Origin: Sordaria brevicollis
Taxonomy: Eukaryota; Ascomycota; Sordariomycetes; Sordariales; Sordariaceae
Assembly: GCA_033439795.1 (NCBI GenBank)
Contig: JAUTDP010000010.1
Location: forward strand, 2,046,001 to 2,110,000
Length of the DNA: 64,000 nt
Reading direction: 5' to 3'
The position numbers and the translations under genes are program-made. Below the pieces are notes generated by a model that saw only the letters and a list, made by a program, of their open reading frames with translations, searched no databases and had not been told where the DNA came from. Of the stretch, positions 12,001 through 23,717 are shown one piece after another. The first letter of the stretch is position 1, and each line of letters begins with the position of its first letter.

Positions 12001-12837
12001 CGACTTCTTGGTACGCTTTGCACTTCCCATCTGGTAATTACCCAAGCACGGGAGAAGACCGGACTTTGTTTCTTTTTCGGTTTTGTTCTGCAGCCATCCA
12101 TGGTCCATCCGCGCTTTTCATGGGTCTGAATGGATCAAGACTTTGTTTGACTCCTTTTTCACATTCGAGAACGCACCGCTTGGCTCTCGTCAGGTCCGTC
12201 AAACCCAAACAGCAAACCTGGAAACCTCCTGGGATCCCTGGGATCCTACAGCGGAACCCTGCCAACTGGCTCAACCGTCTCCTCCAGTCCTCCTCCTCGT
12301 TCTCTCAGTCGAGCCAGCCAGTCCTCTTCCTTTCCCCCTGGGCCGTTCGAGTACGTTATCTGTACTTAAAGGATACCCTGTCCCGAACCTCCCGGATCGA
12401 TTCCTGTCTTGAGACCTTTCTTGTGTGATACCTATGATCTCACTGATCATTTCACCGAGACTCCTGTCAGCTTAGCTGTTGCTTCCTTGTTGAAACCGCA
12501 GTGCCGTATCATTACACACATTTGCCGCAGATTTCTGCAGTGTTCAGCATCGGATCGACAACAACAACGGCATATTGATTTCCAACCGAGTCCGGCCTTA
12601 TCTTCCATTGTCTTGTCTCCTGTTACACAACTTAGACGCCGTTGTCCCTGTAACTACCACCTTCCTCTTCTTTTCCCTCTTATATACAAAGAGGCCCGGG
12701 ATTTCAACAAGTTCCCCCACTCGGACAGACACTCCTTTTCTCGCTACCACCAGAGCGACGCTTCCTTGACAGCAAGTTCCCAAGACAATTTCCATACCAA
12801 ACACGTCAAGTTCTCCGGGTTTTGTTTCTTACACATC
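7973..12837. other. Long gene-poor stretch
   Basis: Almost 5 kb in which I find no gene I can support. It holds many overlapping frames of 60-170 codons without domains or splice logic, a 45-nt A run, short tandem repeats (an 11-mer GGTTTAGTATG twice at about 10400, AGACAGCAAG-type repeats at 10548-10595, GGAGA repeats at 10250-10270), and at its right end the C-rich leader of the gene at 12838. Confidence 0.5.
8969..9013 (+). repeat. Poly(A) tract of 45 nt
   Basis: An uninterrupted run of A spans 8969-9013. It may be a simple-sequence expansion or the tail of a retroposed copy. No recognisable retroposon body or target duplication is visible next to it. Confidence 0.9.
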
Positions 12838-13592
12838 ATGACTTCAGCGGCGAACATGGCTGTAAGGGAAAAGCGACGAGGGGCTTCCCAGCAGGATATC
12901 GATCAGATGGAGGTCCGAAAGGCCATGACGGCAGCCGAGTACTCACGACGACAATTTGTCCTCAACTTCGCCGCCAGCAAGGATATTCAGCTTCTCGTTC
13001 CCGGCAAGAAGGCGGATGCGATCAAGGAGGCCGAGGAGTGGACGGTTGTCTGGCTGGCCCAGAACGAACTCACTACAGTGTCTAACGATTTCTTCAAGTA
13101 TACGGTCGACTCCAGGTTGTGGAGCAAGCTCGGTACGTTCATATTCATCTTGAGATGGCTGAGGCATGACTAATCCTTCGAGCAGTCGGTGACGATATCC
13201 CATTCCCATTTGCCTTTATGAAGTGCCCCAACAATCCCAGCGATGGCGAGAACAGGAGCAGGGCACCAACACCTAAGAGCGATGTTTCCTTGACCAACAC
13301 AGCGGTTGAGAGTGTCGGCACCGCATCTGCTCCTCCCACTGCTTCCGCTCCTAACCTGTCGACCAGTAAGCAGGTTAAGAGGCACTCCATCCAGCGGTCC
13401 GAATCAGATATCGGAACGGTTACCAGGAGTCACACCGACATCAAGAAGGCCAAGGCAACTGAAATACCCTTGGACAAGGCGCGCAGCCTTTCACTCGACA
13501 GCGTTGATGATGACCTGAAGGTGCCCAAGAAGTCCAGCAACCGCTTCTTGGTGCGGCTGAGCCGCTCATGGTCTCGGCGGGTTTCATCCTGA
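12838..13592 (+). CDS. Two-exon protein of unknown function (233 aa)
   Basis: Exon 1 is 12838-13132 and exon 2 is 13186-13592. The 53-bp intron has a GTACGT donor, a GACTAAT branch point and a CAG acceptor, and is phase 1. Splicing gives 233 aa. The N-terminal half looks structured (MEVRKAMTAAEYSRRQFVLN; then EEWTVVWLAQNELTTVSNDF, with the intron falling just before VGDDIPFPFAFMKCP). The C-terminal half is a Ser/Thr/Lys-rich tail of likely disorder ending in a basic segment (RFLVRLSRSWSRRVSS), with several possible phosphosites. I place the start at the ATG at 12838; the frame is open upstream but the upstream sequence reads like an untranslated C-rich leader. I do not recognise the family. 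Confidence 0.75.
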
Positions 13593-16500
13593 AATGCGTC
13601 TCATCCATTTACTTGACTTGAGCAGTTCGCATCACATTCTTATCAGAAAATGAGCAACAGTTATCAACAAACGGACAGCAAAATTGTATTTTTATCAACA
13701 TCTCACACCAAGCTACACAGGTTCCCGACGGCCTGTTATCAAAACGGATCGGCGAACAACAGCAGACAGAAACGAATACGGCTTATCAGCGGCCGCGAAA
13801 GATGCGTTATCGAAAAAGGACGAAGAAAGGGGAGAAGAGACTGCCCATTCGCGCACTCCCTAGACTACACACACCACATTGGCAAAACCTCCCAGGGCTG
13901 AAAACAGATTGGAAATGAACTCTCTCTTAGCGAGTCCTACATATTACACACGGGCGCACAACACGGCACACGGGGCCCAACAACTTGGTTTCCGGGTCCT
14001 GGGTCCTACAGCGAATTGTGTCCGCCAAGCCGAAGCAAGCAGGCGCGGCATACAAATATCCATTCCCCATATTGAGCGGGAAGGGAAAACGAATGAAGGG
14101 AATACCTATCACCAACACCAACACCACACTACACACACGGAACACAAAAAAAGATGGAGGTGGGCATAGTCAAACGACTGGTTCAAACCGGCAGTGACCG
14201 GTCGGTCGGCTGCGCGCTCGCGGTGAAGCATGCAGCCTCAGAGAGCAGCAATGAGCGGCAACGAAGCGCATTTCGCATAGGGAGAGAGCCGAGAGAAGGA
14301 ACAATTGCGGCACATGGGCTTTGCCAAGAGACTTGGTATTCCCCCCCTCTTGGGGCCCTGGGCATGTAAAGTTGCACGGGAAGGAAGGTCTTGGCTCTTT
14401 TCAGTTTTTCGGGTGTCGCTTCAGATTGGGTTCTCGTGCGCCGCGTGCGCGTGCTGATCACGTTTGCGTTCCGGCTGACACAAGCTTGGCATGGCACAAA
14501 ATGTGTGCGATGTGCGAAATTGGCATGTGTTGTGTTTCCCACATCATCCCTCACGTCGGAAGGCGGGCGGGCGGCGGGAGATAAACAGACATTCGGTCGG
14601 GACAAGAGTCCAGCCTACTCGTCGAAGAACGAGACGGAAGAATGAAAGAAGACGAAAACGAAGACCGAAACAGAACGATCGGATCGAAAACGACTTCAAA
14701 ATCGAACGAAAGATCAAACGACAACCGACAAACCCGGTCTCGCCAAGCGCAATCTGAGATGGTTTTGGAACTCCTTGGCTCGCTCCTTGGAACTCCTTGG
14801 CCATGCCATGCCATGCCTTCACCGATTCACCGTTTGGCGAGAAACATTCGTTCCATCCCTTGATTTCTTGGAAAACCTGAACCTTTCGACCAAGCCCAGC
14901 CGGGTCTCGGAATGTCAATGGACTGATAACGCGCGGCTACAGACTGACCTCGTAACATTTCCCAAGACGGCCAAGACGACGAGAGGGAATGTCGGCAGAA
15001 CAATTCGATCTCAGCTATTCTCGGATACCACGAGCATGATACCTACACAGTATCAGACTTTCCGCCGACCTTAACGAGCTTGTCAGGCTTGTCAGTGGCT
15101 TGTGGCAGTGCCCTTGGTACTCTTTCTTGGACACTTGGAAGGGGGGGCCCATGGGGGCCTTGGCAAACACGGCTTGCCTTGCCGAGACCGCGGCTGAGAT
15201 TGCTGAGATCCCGATAGGCTGTGTTGCTTGACAGGTCCCCTTCTCTGCACACTGTCCTGTCAGTGTCCTTGTCGCTGTTGTGAGAGGCTCTTACTTCTCT
15301 TCCCGAGTTTTCGGTCGCGTTGGTCGGGAGGTAGGGAGGTAGGGAGGGTTGAGCAAAAAGAGTCACGGGACTTCCAAGTTCCATGCTTGCAGTTTATTGT
15401 GCGACATGGCATTTCTTCTCATCATTGTCACATGATGGGGCTTTCCTTCTCTGTGCTATTATTATCTCTTTCCACGTTTTTTTCCTGCTTGGTTTCGGTT
15501 CGATGTGTGTTTGTTTAGTCAGGGTTATTTTGTGTGTGCATCTCCTCATCATTTCTATAAGGCTTACAGGACTTGCTAGGTATAGGGTAGCGTAGGTGTT
15601 TCGGATGGTTTGTTCTTTTCGTGGCTTTTGTTTTTCACATCACATCAACGTTTTGGGGGCTATAAAAGAAGGATCTTAAAAAAAGGTTTCATATATCTCG
15701 TCTTTCTGATTTTTGGTTTCTGGGATGCGTTACATACAAGCGGGACATGGATCGATACATGGACATGGACATGGTTTTGTTCTTGGATTGGATTTTGGAC
15801 TGGACTGGACACTGCTGTGGACAAACGGAATACCCTTACCCTTCTTTCTCATTGTATTGTTCTTTGTAATCTATGTTTGCAATTTATCTCGATCTCCTTT
15901 CAGATCTGAAAATCATTGTGGTGATGCATGGCGTTGGTTGTGAGATGTGAAACGCAGTTCGGTTTTGTTCATCTACTTACTGCCATTCCTGCCGTACCAG
16001 GAAAGGGGGGGTAGAACGAACAGCCACTATGCAGTTGGAACTTTTAAACGTTTATTCCTTCTTGAACTATCGCCCTGAACGTGGTTTGATGGTTCGAAAG
16101 TCTCAACGCTTCGAAATCCAAACGTTTGAAACTTCCACAGCCGTTGTTCAATATTTAGATAATAATCAAAAGACTGTCCGAAACAGTAAACGTTGGGCAA
16201 ACCGAACGGTTCGCAACGTTGAACAGTAGGTTCAGTTTGAACAGCCACTATGCAGCTGGATTTTTTTCTCAACAGTCAATTGACCGTTTGCTAGACCCCC
16301 CCTTTCCTGCTACGGTGTGCCGCGCTTTACATACAACCGACACACCAAATCCAGCACCACTCTCCAGCTCACCTGTCCTTCTCGACCTTCGTCCCATCTT
16401 GGCCTCCCCGTTCCGTCCTCCGCCGCACCTTCCAATCCAGACCATCGCCCAACCCCCAAGCACCAGGCACCAGGCACTCCCGTCAGGCACCAGGCACCAC

Positions 16501-18102
16501 GCACCTTCCACCCAGCCATTTAAGGGACCTTTTCTCGTCCCACTAGCACAACGGGCCACGGGCGCTGGTCAAATGGCGCAAGTGGTTAAAGCATTCCCGT
16601 TGATGAAAACATTGCCGGACGACGTGGCGTTCGAGGTACAGTTTTCGCAAAGTTTTCGCAGCTGTGAGCGATGGTGGTTTGTTCTACCAAGTCTTGTCTG
16701 GGCGAGCTTAGCTTTTTGCAGTTTTTTTTAATGGTTCTTTTCGGGTATATATGAGGAAGAAGACGCTTAAACGGATAAAATGAAAACCCACGGGAAAAAG
16801 GGAAGCTTTGGAAGTGACAACGACATCGCTCGAACACATCCATTGTGTCTCGTACCTTGTTCCGGTGAATGACATGAAACCATGGAGGATGCTAGCAGCT
16901 CTAACTAGTAGACCAAGCTGCTGGTAGACAGCAGTCGACCTACACCGAAGTTACAGAATGAGTCTATCACAAACTCAATCAACCTTCCCATTCTCTTAGG
17001 CAATAGCACCATGATGTCTTTTCATGTCCTAGACGATACGCCTTTTTTCTTGGACAATGCAATTAATAACATCCAAAAACAAGAATTATACGGCAAGTAA
17101 TTCACGATATACTAGCTTTATCCATAGTACAAGAGCCCATACAATCGGTCCACTACTTGACATACGCCTCATGAATAAGGTCTAGACGTTCATGCTTTAA
17201 AAAAAGTTCCATCCTACACTCCTAGCTATTAAACTCCTCAAACATTCACTCAACGTCCATTTCGCCATCTCACACACTTCCTCTTCCGTGCTATGGCAAT
17301 GTTAAGAAGACCGGACGCGACTCTTGGATTCACAGGCTAGCGTCCTTCTTGGTAGTCCTAGATACCAGCGTTCTCATGATGCTTTTGATAAAGATGGTCA
17401 AAAGGCATTCGCGCGACGACATTCTTCCCCCAGCTTTGGACATTCAAGAACATCATTATCTCCAAAGCTGTGACGGAGTCCTTCATATATATCATTTTTT
17501 GTCCTTGTTACACGCTCAAGGCCTCCATCCCAAGATACTTGACCAGCGCGCGTCGCTCTCCGATAGCTATTCATCCTGCCCTCTCATCACTCGAGGAAGC
17601 TTTAATAATTCCTCGTATACTTCCGTCCGATGTACGTCTCGGTTCGTCACACGTCAACGTTCAAGTGAATGGTCTCCTTTCTCGTGAACCTTCACTGCTG
17701 CGTGTTCGGCAAAGGCGGACAGGAATTCATCTTTGCAGATAATGCTCCCGCTTTCAATTCTCCCTACGACAACGATTTCCGAGCAGTACTGTCCATGAAC
17801 TTCTGCCTGTCCGAATGCTATGACTCAAGAAGTCAGCCAGCTGGTCGTTTTATTTGAACAAACGGCAGCCGCTCACGAGAATTACACCCAAGGTTTGGAA
17901 CTTGGGACGAACGACTGACCCGCTCTTGCCAAATTTATCACCCCCACCTCCAAACGTTTCTCCCTCCTTCCACGCACAACTGTTTTTCCTTCGCAACCCA
18001 CTGGGAAAGAACTCTCCCACTTCCCCATCCTTTCTTCCTTTCTCATTTCTCCCCGCCTTCCTTCTTCCTCTTACGCAAGCAAATCCCAAAGCAACAGCAA
18101 CC
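13593..18102. other. Gene-poor stretch
   Basis: About 4.5 kb without a supportable gene. It contains a pair of 22-bp direct repeats near 16018 and 16239, GT-rich and pyrimidine-rich simple sequence, GCCAT and GGGAGGTA tandem repeats (about 14803 and 15330), and the 5' leader of the gene that starts at 18103. Confidence 0.5.
16018..16260. repeat. Pair of 22-bp direct repeats 221 bp apart
   Basis: The segment AACAGCCACTATGCAG(T/C)TGGA occurs at 16018 and again at about 16239, differing at one base. The enclosed sequence is moderately AT-rich with AAACGTTT-like motifs and no frame of note. It could be a small tandem duplication or the footprint of an insertion. Confidence 0.6.
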
Positions 18103-20191
18103 ATGGCGGAAATCGTCGATCCCAACGCCCCGCCGTGCGACGCCGACGGCGATTACGACATGGGATACAATGACGAGGATTTTGACGAGTTTTTCAAGGG
18201 CCTAGAAGAGTTCAACGGCGCTGCCAGCATTCAAGCACAACCTCAAGCCTCCAGCAGCCAAGCTCCCGACGCCAGTCCCGGCAACAATATCCAACAATGC
18301 GCAAACCTGGCGCGCCAAATGCTGTCGAGGTCGCCGACGATGGCGGCGGGTCCTCCTTCCCCTCCCCCTCCTCCCCCTCAGCCGGCATCTTCCGAGCCGT
18401 ATGAGTCGGCGTTCGATATGGAGGAGGCACCGCCGGCATCGTCGGCACCTCAAGCATCTCAGGCATCCGCAGCGGCGCCAGCAGGACCGGAAGCACCCTT
18501 CTACCAACAACCGGCGCCAAGTGTCCCCGTCTTTCAATCGGGTTGGCAGCCCATTCCACCTCGGCCATCGCCTTCCTTCCAGCTTCCTCATGCCGACAAC
18601 AGATACGATGGTCTACCGGGACCCAGCCATCCGCCGGAGCGTGTATACCTCGCGCCCCAGGGCCCGCCGCCTTTCGGTCACCACCCGCCGCCGCCGCCAC
18701 CACCCGGAGCTCTACATGGAGCACTACATGGAGCACTAGAGGTACCGGAAGCACAAGCACCACCGGTAGCTCCCTTTGTGACTGTTCAGGATGAGGATGT
18801 AGTTGAGGTCATCGATGAGAATGGTAACATCATTATCGAGTCCGGCGGTCCTCAACGGCAGAGGTTCCTCGCCAACACCGCCGCTCTCCTCCGCTCCTCT
18901 CCCGTGCTCGCTGCACTCATCATGCCTGAGATACAAAACCAGGCCCACGTCAACCAGCAGCAGCCTGGCATAGCTCAACAGCCTGGAATCAAGCAAGAAC
19001 ATGGCATGGTCCAACAAACCCCACCACCTCCTCCTCCCCCGATGCAAAATCCAATGCGTTCAAGGGCTGCTTTCTTCGTCCCGCCCAGTCCCACAGACGG
19101 AAGATCCCTCCCGAGCCTCGTCATCCCGGACGTTGAGGACAAGGTCTGCAAGACTTTCCTGCTCATCATTCATGGCTTCATCAGCGGAGTTGAGAAGAGC
19201 TTCAAGAGTGTCCAACTCTTTTACGACCTCTTGCTCTTTACCCATCGCTACGAGATGACTTTATCTCTCCAATCCGTCGCCGTCCCGTGGTTGAAGAGAA
19301 TCTACCAGGAGAATCCTCTTCGCCATGACGAGGTCGCCAAGCAACTCTGGGTCGTATACGAGCTGGGCCATTTGAAGATGATCAGATACACCATTCGCAA
19401 CATGGTGAAAACGGCCAGGATCACCAAGGACGGCCAGTTGCTCGGGTACGGAGCCCAGGAAGGAGAAGACGAGTATACGCGCTGGGCTCCGTTGGTGCAT
19501 CTGGGCTTGCTTAGTACGTTAATACCCGGAGCTTTGTCTGCTTGGGAAATTGCCATATTCCCTCTCGATCCTGATTCCATACTGACATATGCCGAAAACA
19601 GGAGACATCACCATCTGCCGCCAACGTGTCATGAATCGCCTACTCTTCGAAGTCGAACAAGTAATCGAGCGTCTCACTTCCTCGCCGCCCGTCCTTCCTC
19701 CACGCGATTCCAGCGACGATGAACAAGTCCTACCTGTTCGGGCAGGAGCTGTTCGGGCTGGAGGCCACCCAAGAAACCAGGGGCCTAAAAATTCCAAACA
19801 GCCCATCGAGATTCCGCCAGATGACGCCCCTCGCCAAATGTGCGTCTCTCGCAAACCGCCCGGAAGGGTTACACACGCCGTCAACTGCGACGCCAGCATG
19901 CTCGGCGCTTTACACCGCACTCTGCGACAAGAGGGATGGGCCACGCTGGACATGACAGGAAGCCCAAGCCACCTATACAGGAAGATTAAAAAGATTGGAA
20001 AGACGGCGACGGAACAGGTGGTCATCACACACTCTCTGAAAGGACACAAAGCATGTGATCCTTTCGGCGATGACAAATGGTTCAAACTGGAGGACATAAT
20101 CATGGAGGAGGTGAAGCAAATTCCGTTCGACATTGAGGAGCTGAAGAAGCGCGGGGCATTGATGGGGTTCTCGGTCAATGACTGGAAATGA
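18103..20191 (+). CDS. BTB/POZ-like domain protein with proline-rich N-terminus (666 aa)
   Basis: The start at 18103 (CAACCATGG context) is preferred over in-frame codons upstream, which translate leader sequence. Exon 1 is 18103-19513 and exon 2 is 19602-20191; the 88-bp intron has a GTACGT donor, an ACTGAC branch and a CAG acceptor, phase 1. Residues about 1-330 are acidic then Pro/Gln/Ala-rich and probably disordered, with poly-Pro runs. Residues about 340-480 (KTFLLIIHGF..., FYDLLLFTHRYEMTLSLQSV, PWLKRIY, LWVVYELGHLKMIRYTIR) match the pattern of the BTB-like fold common in filamentous fungi, where the L/F-Y-D-L-hydrophobic-DKY-type helix is followed by a WL segment. The C-terminal part is mostly helical and charged. 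A role as an adaptor or nuclear protein is inference. Confidence 0.8.
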
Positions 20192-20662
20192 GATATGATT
20201 CGGGGAAGTCGATGGGTAAAAAAAGCAAGGCGATATCTTACAGCAAAACAGGATTGTTCTTTCAACTCTTTCTTGGGGTGGTGCGTTTAGTTTTGCAGGG
20301 TTACGATGGCAGGAAAACAGAGCGTTTGGTTTCGATGAGCGGCAGATGGGAACTGGTCGGAAATAATGGTTCACGATGTAGACCGCCGTGATTCTGGACC
20401 AAACGAAGGAGACTTAAATGTAGTTTAGGTACTGTAGGATATACGATGCTATTTGATCGCAGGGAATTTAGCTCTCGTTATTCGCGTTGCTCTAAAGGAA
20501 AGAAATGCGTAGGTGTTTGGCTCCCTTACCGCGAGAATGGATATCTGTCGTTGAAAGTCAACCTTGTCGTTATCCCGAAGTCATGCCATCATTTCTTTGC
20601 CCAGAACACCTCCCCACTCCTTCATCGTCCAAACCTCATCGTCCACAGGCAGGGCATCAGCC
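20192..20662. other. Intergenic between convergent genes
   Basis: Convergent 3' ends of the BTB-like gene (+) and the GST gene (-). Only UTR-like sequence is seen. Confidence 0.6.
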
Positions 20663-21554
20663 TCAAATATCATCCCTAGCCCAAGGCTCTACCGCCTTCA
20701 ACAACTTCTCATGCGCCTCCCTATCCCCCGTAGCCTCCAACAACTTCCCCCACCCTTCCTCCCCCGCCGCCCCCCTGATAAACAACAAAAACCCAGCCCA
20801 CACAAAATCCGCATACGTCACCTTGTCCCCCTCAAAGAACGGCCCCTCCCCCTTCCCGTTCTCCTTCAACAACCTCGTCACCTCCTTCAAGTCATTCCCA
20901 ATCACCTCCTCATAAACCCTCTCCCCACCCTGCTTAGCTTCCAACTCATCAATCCCCATCCCAAACGCCTCCTCCCTCGTCTCCTTAAAATACCCCTTGC
21001 TCCCCTCCCCCAAAACCCTCTTCACAACGCCCGGGACAAACACCCCGTAAAGTCCCTTGAGCAAGCGGGGCATGATAGCTTCCAACTTTTCCAGCACGGG
21101 ACTATCCAACCCCAACGAAGGGTACTGCGGGGAAGGGTAACGGCGTTCGAGTTCGATGGCGATTTTTTTCGAGTCCATTAGGTAGGTACCTCCGTTGTCG
21201 TCGGGGAAGCGGATGGCGGGGATTGTGTAGGAGGTTGTTGAGGGGGGAGGGGTGGCGGGGGGAAGGTGCGGGGAGAGGGTGGGTGCGATGAGGGGGTATT
21301 CGGTCCAGGAGGTATGGTAGGGGAGGGATTTATAGTTTAGGGCGAAGCGGGCTGTGATTATGTTAGTTCATGGCTTTGGTTATGTGGTGAGGACGAGGAG
21401 TGTTGATGAGGTGAGGAGGGGAGAGAGGATATGGGGGTGCGATGGGAAAGGGGAGGGGAAGTGGCTTACTCTTCCACGGGTTGAGAGACCAGGTTCTGCC
21501 ATTCTTGTCGGGGATGTCGAAGAAGGTGATTTGGTTTTGGTTAGACTCGGCCAT
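20663..21554 (-). CDS. Glutathione S-transferase, UstS-like (257 aa)
   Basis: Exon 1 is 21554-21470 and exon 2 is 21351-20663; the intron (118 bp) has a GTAAGC donor, a CTAAC branch and a CAG acceptor, phase 1, and rebuilds the family signature NPWKTRFALNYK. The N-terminal thioredoxin-like domain (ITFFDIPDKNGRTWSLNPWK, then SWTEYPLIAPTL, YTIPAIRFPDD) and the all-helical C-terminal domain (residues about 90-257, with GDKVTYADFVWAGFLLFIRG) match fungal GSTs related to UstS. These use glutathione for detoxification or, in some clusters, for biosynthetic conjugation. No cluster genes are adjacent, so a general detoxification role is the default. The length agrees with the family. Confidence 0.88.
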
Positions 21555-22595
21555 GGTGAACTGACTAGGTTCGAATGTTCGGACTATGAGAAGTATATCT
21601 TTGATTTGAAGTGGATGATGAAGAGAAGTAAGACTCGTCAAGGGAATATGCTATTGACGTTGGGGTTAGCTTTCTATTTATATGTTGTTCGGGGATGGTA
21701 AGAGACAAAAGGCAGAGCGGGGATGGAGGTATCCACTTGGTGAACTACATGCACTTCCGAGCGGAGGCCGATCTGATCTCACAGATGACAAATCACTACA
21801 ATAGGCAGGCCCTCTTGCACTAAAACTACCTCGTGCTTATATTGATCAGTGACTATCGTCATCAAAAGCTGGCATCGCTCTTCAAGCAACAGTGAGAAGT
21901 TCGGATACCCACTAACGTTACAGCCGAAGTTGTGCAGGGGGTCGAATGACACAGCGGGGACAAGGAGTCGACGAAAGGGCGTGCCTAGCGCTCCACAAGT
22001 TCGCTTACAGTGGCATCAAAGGCGTCCAGGGGCGTCCACTCTCTGGAGATTTAAAGTCGGACCGTTCCCTTGTTCCTACCCTCCTCCGTCTTACCTCTCG
22101 TTGATGTTTTGTTATTTCCGGCTTTTGCTTATATTGAGGCTCATGTCTGTCATATTCCACGATCCGAATTGTCCAATGATTTGGCCTGCCGTTGCTATCC
22201 GCTCGGACTTGCATGACGTCCATAGGGGCTGAGTTCATCCCGTTGGACGACCGGGACGCGCACTGAGCGGGGACTTCCGAGAACAGATGCTAGCCTCGTT
22301 GTTGACACTCCTCCATTTCATGGCCGTTTCGGCGCGAAATGTTACCTACCGTGTATGTTCATTTCATAATATGGAAATGGAATCCTCTCCTTTTTTTTCC
22401 TTACACGTTCACAAGATGCTGGCGGTGGTTGTTGTGTGATGCCGACGAAGCCAGCCGCTTCTTAATGGAGGATTGATACGGCGAGCAATCACGGCAGAAA
22501 GAACAACACACCCAAGCCAAAGACAGGCAGACACGAGGCTACACATCAACTATTTTTATTTCATTACTTCATTAATCATCCCAATCACAATCCCT
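21555..22595. other. Intergenic
   Basis: Upstream region of the GST gene and 3' flank of the aldo-keto reductase gene. No gene or structured element is evident. Confidence 0.55.
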
Positions 22596-23717
22596 TTACC
22601 TGTCACGGTTGTAGGTGGCAGGAGGGGTAGGCTTGTTGTCCAGAACCGACTCAATCTCCTCCATAATCTCAGGAGTGAGCTTGTCGATAAGGGGCAGAGC
22701 CTTGAGGTTGTCCTCAATCTGCTCAATCTTGGTAGCACCGAGAATGACGGTGCTAACGTTGGGGTTCTTGGCAGCCCAGGCAAGGGACAGGTGGGTGACG
22801 GTGGCACCAAGACGCTCAGCAATCTTGGTCAACTTGCGCACCTTCTCGATCTTCGCCTTGCCCTCCTCGGTCTGGAGGCTCTTGACGGTATTCTCAAAGA
22901 AAGCCTTGTTGGTGGCAAAGCGGGAGTCCTCGGGAATGCCGTCGTTGTACTTGCCAGTGAGCAGACCGCTGGCGAGAGGAGACCAGATAGTGGTGCCGTA
23001 GCCGTGCTCCTTGAAGAGGGGAGCGTACTCGTTCTCGAAGCGCTCACGGTGGAAGGCGTTGTACTGGGGCTGCTCGACGACGGGGGCGATCAGGTTGTGC
23101 TTCTCGGCGAGGTGGATGGCCTCCTTGATCTGGACGGCGCTCCACTCAGAGGTACCCCAGTAGTAGGCAAGGTTGAGGTTGCGGATGACCTGGGTGAAGG
23201 CCTCGACGATCTCGAGCATGGGGGTGGCGGCGTCGGGACGGTGGGCGAAGACGACATCGACGTAAGGGGTCTGGAGACGCTTGATGGAGGACTTGAGACC
23301 CTCGACGATGTGCTTGCGGGAGAGGCCGCGGGTGTTGGGCTCCTTGCGGCCGGTACCGAAGAAGACCTTGGTGGTCAGGACGTACTCGTCACGGGGCCAG
23401 CCGAGCTCCTTGAGAGCCTGACCCATCTCGACCTCGGAAGCGCCGTTGGCGTAGACCTCGGCGGTGTCAAAGGTTTGCTGGTGAAGAAAAGTCGTTAGCT
23501 ATAGCCTCTCGTCAAGTGGACATGGGAAACCTACAATGCCATGGTCCCAGGCAGTCTGGAGGCACTTCTTGACAATCTCGCCCTTCTGGGTACCGCCGTA
23601 GGTGAGCCAGCCACCGAGGGAGAAGACGGAAACCTGGAGACCGGTGTTACCCAGGTAGCGGAACTTCATGTCCTTGGGCTCATAGGCCGTGGGAACGACG
23701 GGAGAATCGGAAGACAT
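22596..23717 (-). CDS. Kv-beta-like aldo-keto reductase (354 aa)
   Basis: Exon 1 is 23717-23535 and exon 2 is 23477-22596; the 57-bp intron has a GTAGGT donor, a GCTAAC branch and a CAG acceptor, phase 0, and joins WDHGI to QTFDTAEVY. The AKR catalytic tetrad is visible as D and Y in [12 protein letters not shown] in LTTKVF and H in VVFAHRPD. Kv-beta-type features are [27 protein letters not shown], and the late NADPH-binding segment [17 protein letters not shown]. The family reduces aldehydes and ketones with NADPH; animal relatives also act as potassium-channel beta subunits. Fungal members are usually soluble cytosolic enzymes. Codon usage is strongly C-ending and stop-poor, consistent with high expression. 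Confidence 0.92.

Noticed and set aside
16560..16645. tRNA-like A box (TGGCGCAAGTGG) with a GTTCGAGG about 55 bp later
   Set aside because: No acceptor stem or anticodon arm can be folded, and the B box lacks its final C.
18202..18763. Minus-strand frames of 129-183 codons opposite the BTB-like gene
   Set aside because: Arg/Gly-rich antisense shadows of proline- and alanine-rich coding sequence.
22473..23498. 341-codon plus-strand frame opposite the aldo-keto reductase
   Set aside because: It is the antisense shadow of a gene with strong C-ending codons; it reads as low-complexity Leu/Gly/Asp/Val and starts and ends with no logic of its own.
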